A stretch of DNA of 16,526 bases, taken from positions 1 through 16,526 of the forward strand of contig CAJUIH010000083.1 in the NCBI GenBank assembly GCA_910586045.1, read 5' to 3'. This stretch comes from an uncultured Eubacterium sp. (GTDB lineage: Bacteria > Bacillota > Clostridia > Lachnospirales > Lachnospiraceae). Of the stretch, positions 1 to 6,215 are shown piece after piece; position 1 is the first letter of the stretch, and every line of letters begins with the position of its first letter. Below the pieces are notes generated by a model. The model was not told the origin of the DNA, ran no database searches, and saw only the letters and a program-made list of their open reading frames with translations. The position numbers were made by a program, and so were the translations under genes.

Positions 1-32
1 CCGGCTTGCTGGCGGCCCTCCAGAATGGCAAG
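1..32. repeat. 32-bp terminal direct repeat, left copy
   Basis: These bases are identical to 16495-16526, in the same orientation, so the window begins and ends with the same sequence. The shared stretch lies inside the left arm of the palindromic element. Exact end-to-end identity is typical of assembler overlap, either because the contig is circular or because it breaks in a repeat present at both ends. Confidence 0.95.
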
Positions 33-240
33 AATCCCTAAGTATTCTGCATTTAAGGATCAGCCTGCCCCGGACGCGGCGCCTAATTCGCCCTGGCCCC
101 GCCAGCAGCTAAAGGCGCCGCTTGGCTTCGCCCCTTAGGTAACCGGGCAGAATACTAAGGGCTTCTAACCATTCTGGAGCCGGAGCCGCAAGCCAGACCT
201 GCGTCCCTCATCCGGCGTCCCCGCAGCCAAAATGCAACAC
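1..240. repeat. Large imperfect palindromic repeat element (inner and right part)
   Basis: Arms 3-50 and 147-194 are reverse complements at 37 of 48 positions. An inner pair, GCGGCGCC at 76-83 and GGCGCCGC at 114-121, is perfect, leaving a loop of about 30 bases. The right part ends in AAAATGCAACAC (229-240). Its reverse complement resembles both the window's right end (GTGTTACATTTT, from 16452) and the short element at 10408-10505: bases 205-234 read on the minus strand match 10416-10445 at 27 of 30 positions. The stretch 1-275 has no convincing gene. The form (terminal inverted repeats, full-length palindrome, no coding capacity, several diverged copies) is that of a MITE-like or REP-like non-coding element. 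No target-site duplication could be recognised. It could also act as an RNA hairpin if transcribed. Confidence 0.75.
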
Positions 241-275
241 ATGATCTGAAGTGCTGCGCCATTTGGCTGAACTCC

Positions 276-304
276 TTGACAGATTCTATCGGAAATGATA
301 CAAC
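276..304 (+). promoter_or_regulatory. Sigma-A-type promoter of the NhaC-family antiporter gene
   Basis: A perfect -35 TTGACA (276-281) is followed after 17 bases by TACAAC (299-304), which matches TATAAT at four of six positions. Transcription would start near 311, giving a leader of about 100 bases before the ATG at 411. The promoter sits 36 bp beyond the end of the palindromic repeat. Confidence 0.6.
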
Positions 305-324
305 TTAATATAGATGCGGACTGT

Positions 325-371
325 CACTATAGTGGAGCGCTATAGGCGCTGTTCATGGCACAGAGTTTTTT
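325..371 (+). promoter_or_regulatory. Structured leader of the antiporter gene: palindrome, hairpin and T-run
   Basis: The leader holds a perfect 10-bp palindrome CACTATAGTG (325-334), a hairpin AGCGC-TATAG-GCGCT (336-350), and a run of six T at 366-371. The hexamer CTATAG occurs twice (327-332 and 340-345) and is self-complementary, so the two copies could pair with each other instead of forming the two local hairpins. This could be an operator, a small attenuator or a compact RNA switch. It was not matched to any riboswitch class known to me, including sodium-sensing ones. Confidence 0.35.
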
Positions 372-410
372 ATTCCAATCACACAAATACCGCAAGAAAG
401 GTGAACACTT

Positions 411-2048
411 ATGATGAAAAAAACAAACCTCAGATGCCTCAAATGGCTCCCCGCCGCCGGTGCCGGAATCCTCTTGTCCGTATGCTGTCCCATGCTTGCA
501 TTTGCGGCGGAAGAAGCCGAAACATACACCCCCGACCTGTATGCGTCCTGCTGGGCACTGCTCCCTCCAGTCGTGGCTATTTTACTGGCTTTGATTACAA
601 AAGAAGTATACAGTTCCCTGTTTGTGGGCATCCTGATCGGCGGAGTGTTCTATTCCGGCTTTACGTTTGAAAAAACCGTTACACACATATTCCAGGACGG
701 GATTATCAGCGTTTTAGCTGACAAATACAATGTCGGCATACTTGTCTTTTTGGTGATCCTGGGAATCATGGTATGCATGATGAACCAGGCGGGAGGCTCC
801 GCGGCATTCGGACGCTGGGCAAGCGAGCATATTAAAAGCCGCGTCGGGGCGCAGCTTGCAACGATCCTGCTGGGCGTGCTTATTTTTATCGACGATTATT
901 TTAACTGCCTGACCGTTGGAAGCGTTATGCGCCCGGTCACCGATAAGCATAACGTATCCCGCGCAAAGCTTTCCTATCTGATCGACGCCACGGCTGCTCC
1001 CGTATGCATTATTGCCCCGATTTCTTCCTGGGCCGCGGCCGTAACCGGTTTTGTGGAAGGAGAAGACGGCCTGTCCATCTTTATCCGCGCAATCCCGTAT
1101 AACTTTTACGCGCTGCTAACGATCGTAATGATGGTCGGCATGCTTCTTACGAAAGTAGAATTTGGCCCAATGAAGCGGCATGAGCAGAATGCAAAGGGCG
1201 GCGACCTGTACACCACGCCAGACCGGCCGTATGCAAACGCCAAAGAAAGAGATGAAATCGTAAAAACAAATGGCGGCGTGATTGATTTAATCTTTCCGAT
1301 CCTTGTACTCATTGTCGGATGCGTCATCGGCATGCTCTATACCGGAGAATTTTTCAGCGGAAAAAGCTTTGTTACCGCGTTTTCAAACAGCGACGCTTCG
1401 GTAGGGCTGATGCTCGGCAGTTTTTTTGCATTTATTATTACCGTTGTATTTTATGCCGCGCGCAGGGTTTTAAATTTTAAAGATTCCATGGCATGCATCC
1501 CGGAGGGCTTTAAGGCAATGGTTCCTGCCATTTTAATCCTAACCCTCGCCTGGACCTTAAAATCCATGACAGACAGCCTGGGTGCCGCCCAGTTTGTAGC
1601 CGCTGTAATGGCTTCCAGCGCAGAAAAGCTGGTACGGTTTCTGCCCGCGATTATTTTCCTGGTCGGTTGTTTTCTCGCGTTCGCAACCGGAACCTCCTGG
1701 GGAACGTTTGGTATTTTAATTCCAATCGTAGTCGCCGTTTTTTCCGGAAGCGACGAAAACATGATGATTATGTCCATTTCAGCATGTATGGCGGGCGCTG
1801 TATGCGGTGACCACTGTTCCCCGATTTCGGATACAACCATTATGGCATCCGCGGGCGCGCAGTGCAACCATGTAAATCACGTTTCCACACAGCTCCCGTA
1901 TGCTGTCACGGCCGCCGCCGTATCTTTCGTGACTTACATTCTGGCAGGATTTGTGCAGACCGCATGGATTGCCCTGCCGGCAGGGATTGTGCTGATGCTC
2001 GCAGTGCTTTTTGTAATAAAAATGATGGGCGGACAGACCAAAGAATAA
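411..2048 (+). CDS. nhaC: NhaC-family Na+/H+ antiporter
   Basis: A 545-residue polytopic membrane protein expected to exchange Na+ (or an organic anion) for protons across the cytoplasmic membrane. Family hallmarks are visible: IDDYFNCLTVGS near residue 160, GTSWGTFG at 427-434, and DHCSPISDTT from residue 467, in a region where NhaC-type carriers are highly conserved. Many hydrophobic helices run from residue 45 to the C-terminus. The N-terminus is unusual: KK-rich, then a hydrophobic stretch ending AFA-AEE at about residues 31-36, so it looks like a cleavable signal peptide ahead of the first transporter helix. The start is ATG 411, with AAAGGTG about 8 bases upstream; ATG 414 is a one-codon alternative. 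It is monocistronic, with its own promoter and a downstream hairpin. The fold is confident; the exact substrate is not, since the wider superfamily includes malate/lactate antiporters and Tet(35)-like proteins. Confidence 0.88.
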   Translation: MMKKTNLRCLKWLPAAGAGILLSVCCPMLAFAAEEAETYTPDLYASCWALLPPVVAILLALITKEVYSSLFVGILIGGVFYSGFTFEKTVTHIFQDGIISVLADKYNVGILVFLVILGIMVCMMNQAGGSAAFGRWASEHIKSRVGAQLATILLGVLIFIDDYFNCLTVGSVMRPVTDKHNVSRAKLSYLIDATAAPVCIIAPISSWAAAVTGFVEGEDGLSIFIRAIPYNFYALLTIVMMVGMLLTKVEFGPMKRHEQNAKGGDLYTTPDRPYANAKERDEIVKTNGGVIDLIFPILVLIVGCVIGMLYTGEFFSGKSFVTAFSNSDASVGLMLGSFFAFIITVVFYAARRVLNFKDSMACIPEGFKAMVPAILILTLAWTLKSMTDSLGAAQFVAAVMASSAEKLVRFLPAIIFLVGCFLAFATGTSWGTFGILIPIVVAVFSGSDENMMIMSISACMAGAVCGDHCSPISDTTIMASAGAQCNHVNHVSTQLPYAVTAAAVSFVTYILAGFVQTAWIALPAGIVLMLAVLFVIKMMGGQTKE

Positions 2049-2088
2049 CTGCCTGCAGCAGATTGCGTTTGATGGAAATGCCAATCAC

Positions 2089-2117
2089 AGCCTCCCGCAT
2101 TCCGGTGACGGGAGGCT
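2089..2117. terminator. Bidirectional hairpin between nhaC and rarA
   Basis: AGCCTCCCG (2089-2097) and CGGGAGGCT (2109-2117) form a perfect 9-bp GC-rich stem with an 11-base loop, placed between two converging genes. There is no long T-run on either side, so termination may be partial or the hairpin may mainly protect the mRNA 3' ends. Confidence 0.6.
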
Positions 2118-2128
2118 GGCCGCCCCCT

Positions 2129-3487
2129 CTATTGCGCATAGATGTTAGCTGCTGCATCATCTTCTTCTTTTTTCTCCGCGTTCTGTTTCCATTGTTTGAT
2201 CTGTTCCAGACGGGCTTTGTATGTTGTTTCCATTCCCTGTCCCGTTGGCCGGTAATATTCCCTCCCAAGCAGGGAATCCGGCAGGCACTGCATCCGGGTC
2301 AGCCTGTCTTTCGCATCATGGGCATATTCATAGCCTTTTCCATAATCCAGTTCTTTCATTAGTTTTGTAGGCGCATTGCGGATTACAAGCGGCACCGGAT
2401 CCGCCAACTGCGTAAGCGCGTCTTTTTTGGCATCCTCATAAGCCCGGTACAGGGCATTGGATTTCGCAGCCAAAGACAAGTATACGACTGCCTGCGTCAA
2501 ATGCACCATACATTCCGGCATGCCAAGAAAATGACAGGCCTGATAAGCCGCTACCGCCTGTTCTAAAGCCCGCGGATCCGCCAGGCCTATATCCTCGCTG
2601 GCAAACCGGACTATGCGTCTTGCTACATAAAGCGGATCCTCCCCCGCTTCCAGCATCCGCGCCAGCCAGTATACGGCCGCGTCCGGGTCAGAATTGCGCA
2701 TGGATTTATGCAGCGCAGAAATCAGGTTGTAATGCTCCTCGCCCTTTTTGTCATAAAGCAGGGATTTTCGAGAAGTACACTGCTCCAGTGTTTCTGCTGT
2801 TACGGTAACCGCTGTTCCATGAATATCTCCGTTTAAAACCGCCATTTCCAAAGTTGACAATGCGGTGCGTGCATCGCCGTTTGCAAAATTCGCGATCCGG
2901 TATAGCAGATCCGCGTTTATCTCTATCCGCTGATTGCCAAACCCCCGCGGATCCGTCAGCGCACGGGAAAGCAGCTTATGTAAATCCGCTGGATCCAAAC
3001 CATGCAGGACAAAGACCCTGCAGCGGGAAAGCAGCGCCCCGTTAATCTCAAAAGACGGATTCTCCGTCGTCGCGCCAATTAAAATAATACTCCCTTTTTC
3101 CACAAACGGAAGAAACGCATCCTGCTGCGCCTTATTAAAACGGTGGATTTCATCCACGAACACAATGGTCTTTTCCCCGTATCTGCGGTTATTTTCCGCC
3201 TGCTGCATCACGGTACGAATCTCTTTCATGCCGCTTGTAACCGCGGAAAAATCAAGAAACGCCGCTTTGGTACAGTTTGCGATCACACGGGCAAGCGTAG
3301 TCTTTCCAACCCCTGGCGGACCCCAAAATATCATGGAAGAAATGCTGTCATTTTCGATAAATCGGCGCAGGACTTTCCCTTTTCCAAGCAAATGGGACTG
3401 CCCGACAAATTCATCCAGCGTCTGCGGCCGCAGCCTGGCAGCCAGGGGCGTGGCATCGATGTGTTCAAAAAGCGTGATCTGTTCCAT
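2129..3487 (-). CDS. rarA: Replication-associated recombination protein A (RarA/MgsA ATPase)
   Basis: A AAA+ ATPase of 452 residues, close to E. coli RarA in length and sequence pattern. It belongs to the clamp-loader/WRNIP1 group that acts at stalled replication forks. Visible are Walker A GPPGVGKT (56-63), Walker B IVFVDE (108-113), sensor 1 GATTEN (138-143), the arginine-finger region LLSRCR (152-157), and the C-terminal RNAPTKLMKELDYGKGY segment typical of the family's tetramerisation domain. The N-terminus begins MEQITLFEH; Q-I-T-L-F resembles the QLxLF sliding-clamp-binding motif (inference). An upstream in-frame TTG at 3505 is possible, but ATG 3487 is preferred because AAGGA lies 7 bases before it. 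It is expressed alone from an extended -10 promoter on the minus strand. Confidence 0.95.
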   Translation of the reverse strand: MEQITLFEHIDATPLAARLRPQTLDEFVGQSHLLGKGKVLRRFIENDSISSMIFWGPPGVGKTTLARVIANCTKAAFLDFSAVTSGMKEIRTVMQQAENNRRYGEKTIVFVDEIHRFNKAQQDAFLPFVEKGSIILIGATTENPSFEINGALLSRCRVFVLHGLDPADLHKLLSRALTDPRGFGNQRIEINADLLYRIANFANGDARTALSTLEMAVLNGDIHGTAVTVTAETLEQCTSRKSLLYDKKGEEHYNLISALHKSMRNSDPDAAVYWLARMLEAGEDPLYVARRIVRFASEDIGLADPRALEQAVAAYQACHFLGMPECMVHLTQAVVYLSLAAKSNALYRAYEDAKKDALTQLADPVPLVIRNAPTKLMKELDYGKGYEYAHDAKDRLTRMQCLPDSLLGREYYRPTGQGMETTYKARLEQIKQWKQNAEKKEEDDAAANIYAQ

Positions 3488-3494
3488 TTCTGTT

Positions 3495-3499
3495 TCCTT
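3495..3499 (-). promoter_or_regulatory. Ribosome binding site that fixes the rarA start
   Basis: AAGGA on the minus strand lies 7 bases before ATG 3487. The competing TTG at 3505 lies upstream of this site, so it would have to be read from some other site. Confidence 0.7.
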
Positions 3500-3534
3500 T
3501 CCCAATTCATCCGGCTTTTGCTGTATTTTCCGCT

Positions 3535-3543
3535 ATTATACCA
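3535..3543 (-). promoter_or_regulatory. Extended -10 promoter of rarA
   Basis: On the minus strand TGG-TATAAT gives a perfect TGn-TATAAT extended -10. No good -35 is seen at the usual distance, as is common for this promoter type. The leader would be about 40 bases. Confidence 0.65.
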
Positions 3544-3634
3544 GAAAAAAACTGTTTTGGACATCCTTTCTTTATCGTTCTGATCCAAAACCGGCCCGTC
3601 TAGAAGATTTTCAAAAACAGGTAGGAATTTTACT

Positions 3635-3650
3635 CCATATATGGTAAAAT
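3635..3650 (+). promoter_or_regulatory. Extended -10 promoter of the chemoreceptor gene, overlapped by a palindrome
   Basis: TGG-TAAAAT (3642-3650) is a good extended -10, about 40 bases before the start codon. The perfect palindrome CCATATATGG (3635-3644) overlaps its TGG, a position where a bound repressor would block transcription. No sigma-D (motility) consensus was recognised upstream of this chemoreceptor. Confidence 0.5.
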
Positions 3651-3689
3651 CTCTGTCAGAGCATTGATTAATTAAAGGAGTGTTTTGTG

Positions 3690-5684
3690 ATGAAAAAATT
3701 TCATACAATGAAGCAGAAAATCATCTTTTATGTCATGTCTACCGCAATCCTGCTGACCGTACTGACTACGACGATCCTGTCAGCCGGAAATGTCCGTTCC
3801 ACAAACACCGTGTTATTAGATAACATGCAGACAACGGCCCGCATCGCTGCGCAAAGCATCAGTTCCAATCTGCATCTGCTTACGGAACGTATGTACAATC
3901 TGTCACAGAATGTGATTTTAACGGATCCCTCGTCCACAGCCGATGCGAAAAAAGACTGCCTGGCAGATACGAAACTTCAAATCGAGTTCGTATGGCTGTC
4001 GGCTTATGACACGATGGGCAAAAAACTGTACGGCGACAGCAACGCACCGGATTCCATCGCTGACCAGGCCTATTATTCTTATTTAGGCCAAACCGGAAAT
4101 ATTGTAATCGGTGACCCTTATGAAGCGGACGGAATCCTGCAGCTTTGTGTGGGCATCCCAATCAAATCCGGGGAAGAGACTGCCGGATATCTGGTTGGAA
4201 GTTATAAATACGATGTCCTAAGCGACGTGTTAAGCATGCTGATCATAGGGAGCACCGGAAGCGCCTGCATCGTAAATCCGGAAGGATTGATGATCGCAAG
4301 CCGCGACACCTCGGATATTACACTGCACAAAAACATTTACGACCTTGCCTCCAGCGCTTCCGCGACGCAGGCCTTTCATAATATGCTGTCTTACCAGACC
4401 GGTTCTGACAAAATACAAATGGACGGCTGCAGGCAATACGCGGGATACGCGCCGATTCCCGGAACAAACTGGGCGCTGCTGATCCATGCCCCGCAGCGGG
4501 AATTTATGGGGACGGTACGATCCTCCCTTATCTTGTCTGTTTTATTTACTGTTTTCCTGCTGGTCGCTGCGACTATGGTCGTTACTTCCGTATCCAATAA
4601 AATTTCACGGTCCCTCTCATCCGCGACAAATCGCCTGCAGCTTTTGGCAGAGGGAAATTTAACGGACCCGGTCACGGCCGCGGAGACAAACGACGAAACA
4701 GCTGTTTTAACCGACGCATTGTCAAAAACGATCGCCGGCCTAAACGCCTACATCCAGGATATCCAAACCTGTCTGGGCGCTCTTTCCGACGGCGATTATA
4801 CGATCCGCATACCGGATAATTTTGACGGGGATTTTTGTTCCATCCGGGACTCTTTGCACCATATCGCCGAATCGCTCAATCAGACCATGGTACGTATGAA
4901 CCGGTCTTCACAGGCAGTAAACCAAAATTCGCAGGACGTATCCGCGAATGCCATGCGGCTGAAAGAAGGGGCTGTGTCGCAGGAAGAACTGCTGCATCAG
5001 CTTGCCGACAGCATGGAACTGATTACCTCTTCGATTGAGAAAAACCGGGACAACGTACTGCAAATCGAACAATGCGCCCAAAACGCAACCGACAAGACTT
5101 CCCTCGGCGGCAAACATATGGAAAACATGCTTTCTATGATGGCGGAAATCAACCAAGCGGTAGAAGAAATCTCCAAAATCAGCAAGTTTGTGGAAGACAT
5201 TTCTTTCCAGACAAACCTGCTTGCCCTAAACGCTTCGATTGAAGCATCCAGAGCCGGGGAATCGGGTCGTGGATTCGCAGTAGTTGCCTCACAAATGAGC
5301 CAGCTATCCGAACAGACCACCGACGCACTGCAGCAAACCGCGGATATTATCCAAAGCTCTACCGATTTGATCCGCAAAGGCTTAACAACAGCGGATGAAA
5401 CCGCTACCGCCTTTCAGGAGATCCAAACCGTAACCGAACAATACCGGGAAATTTCCGCGCAGCTTGCGGCGACCACCCAGGAACAGACAAACACGGTCGA
5501 CTGCGTCGGTGAAAAACTGGATTCCTTAAAAGAGATCGCCGACCAAAACCGCGAACTTGCGGAAGAAGCAAACCAGGTAGCCGCCAATTCCCTGTCGCAG
5601 TCGGAAAGCCTGCATCAATATGTATCACAGGTAAAATTAAAAGAAAGTGAGGAAGAAACCGCATGCAGTCCTTTCACCAAATAA
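3690..5684 (+). CDS. Methyl-accepting chemotaxis protein with extracellular dCache-like domain and tandem HAMP
   Basis: A transmembrane chemoreceptor of 664 residues. It has TM1 at about 10-30, an extracytoplasmic domain of about 245 residues resembling dCache (DQAYYSYLGQTGNIVIGDPY region), TM2 at about 277-302, a HAMP domain, a second HAMP-like repeat (LSDGDYTIRI region), and a cytoplasmic coiled-coil signalling domain. The kinase-contact tip is well conserved, with QTNLLALNASIEASRAGE starting at residue 507 followed by GRGFAVVA. It should signal to CheA/CheW; no che genes are in the window. The arginine/tryptophan signature of amino-acid-binding dCache domains was not seen, so the ligand is unknown. 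Start: AAAGGAG (3674-3680) lies 9 bases before ATG 3690; GTG 3687 is a one-codon alternative. The 3' end overlaps the next gene by 22 bp. Confidence 0.93.
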   Translation: MKKFHTMKQKIIFYVMSTAILLTVLTTTILSAGNVRSTNTVLLDNMQTTARIAAQSISSNLHLLTERMYNLSQNVILTDPSSTADAKKDCLADTKLQIEFVWLSAYDTMGKKLYGDSNAPDSIADQAYYSYLGQTGNIVIGDPYEADGILQLCVGIPIKSGEETAGYLVGSYKYDVLSDVLSMLIIGSTGSACIVNPEGLMIASRDTSDITLHKNIYDLASSASATQAFHNMLSYQTGSDKIQMDGCRQYAGYAPIPGTNWALLIHAPQREFMGTVRSSLILSVLFTVFLLVAATMVVTSVSNKISRSLSSATNRLQLLAEGNLTDPVTAAETNDETAVLTDALSKTIAGLNAYIQDIQTCLGALSDGDYTIRIPDNFDGDFCSIRDSLHHIAESLNQTMVRMNRSSQAVNQNSQDVSANAMRLKEGAVSQEELLHQLADSMELITSSIEKNRDNVLQIEQCAQNATDKTSLGGKHMENMLSMMAEINQAVEEISKISKFVEDISFQTNLLALNASIEASRAGESGRGFAVVASQMSQLSEQTTDALQQTADIIQSSTDLIRKGLTTADETATAFQEIQTVTEQYREISAQLAATTQEQTNTVDCVGEKLDSLKEIADQNRELAEEANQVAANSLSQSESLHQYVSQVKLKESEEETACSPFTK

Positions 5685-6148
5685 ATACCAGACGTCCGCA
5701 TCCCCTGCTGTTTTGCGTGCTCTTTTTGTGCATCTTTTTATGCGCACCCATTCTGAGCGGCTGCAGCAGCGAGAACCGTTTGAAAGACGGGTTTTATACC
5801 GCGGAAATGTCCGAATATTCCCATGGATGGAAAGAATACCTATGCATAATGGTAAAATCCGGCCAGATCGTATACGCCGAATTTAATGCCAAAGACCCGA
5901 GCGGCTACATCAAAGCATGGGATAACGCTTATATGCAGAATATGTCTGCTGTGGAGGGAACTTATCCAAACGAATATACCAGAAACTATACCGCACAGCT
6001 TATTGCGTCACAAAGCCCGGACGGCGTCGATGCGGTCAGCGGTGCCAGCCATTCCGGATCCAATTTTTTAAAATTATCCCAGGCCGTAATCGACCAGGCC
6101 GCCGACGGAGATCCGGAAACAGTTACCGTAGAGGCAGGCGGGGAATAA
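5663..6148 (+). CDS. FMN-binding-domain lipoprotein, predicted to be flavinylated
   Basis: A 161-residue secreted lipoprotein. The N-terminal signal peptide ends in a lipobox ILSGC, so Cys34 would be lipidated and the protein anchored outside the membrane. The rest is a single FMN_bind-type domain. DAVSGASHS (123-131) matches the flavinylation motif in which ApbE links FMN to the Ser/Thr after SGA, here Ser129. Similar domains occur in NqrC/RnfG and in Gram-positive extracellular electron-transfer lipoproteins such as PplA. No apbE is in the window. GAGGA lies 9 bases before ATG 5663, inside the chemoreceptor gene, so translation is probably coupled. The context suggests an accessory or redox-sensing partner of that receptor; this is inference. 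Confidence 0.87.
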   Translation: MQSFHQINTRRPHPLLFCVLFLCIFLCAPILSGCSSENRLKDGFYTAEMSEYSHGWKEYLCIMVKSGQIVYAEFNAKDPSGYIKAWDNAYMQNMSAVEGTYPNEYTRNYTAQLIASQSPDGVDAVSGASHSGSNFLKLSQAVIDQAADGDPETVTVEAGGE

Positions 6149-6150
6149 AC

Positions 6151-6169
6151 AAACGGCCATCCGTTTTAT
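6151..6169 (+). terminator. Weak terminator-like hairpin after the FMN-lipoprotein gene
   Basis: AAACGG-CCAT-CCGTTT forms a 6-bp stem with a tetraloop just after the stop codon, followed by TTATAA. The short T-run makes read-through into thyX likely. No separate thyX promoter was recognised. Confidence 0.4.
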
Positions 6170-6215
6170 AACCCCGCCATAACGAAGACACCACACGAAA
6201 ATAAGGAGGAAACCC

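Noticed and set aside
305..410. Sodium, lysine, fluoride or preQ1 riboswitch in the antiporter leader
   Set aside because: The leader is too short for the lysine class, and none of the conserved cores I could recall is present.
1451..1867. Long minus-strand reading frames inside the antiporter gene, and similar antisense frames inside thyX, the chemoreceptor and the kinase
   Set aside because: They mirror strongly conserved plus- or minus-strand genes, have no ribosome sites or domains, and are explained by codon bias.
3488..3505. TTG start extending rarA by six residues
   Set aside because: ATG 3487 has AAGGA at 7-base spacing, and that site lies between the two candidate starts. The shorter form also fits the family's usual N-terminus.
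5647..5886. A 79-residue reading frame overlapping the FMN-lipoprotein start
   Set aside because: It is in a different frame, has no recognisable domain, and the overlapping lipoprotein has a signal peptide, lipobox and conserved domain.
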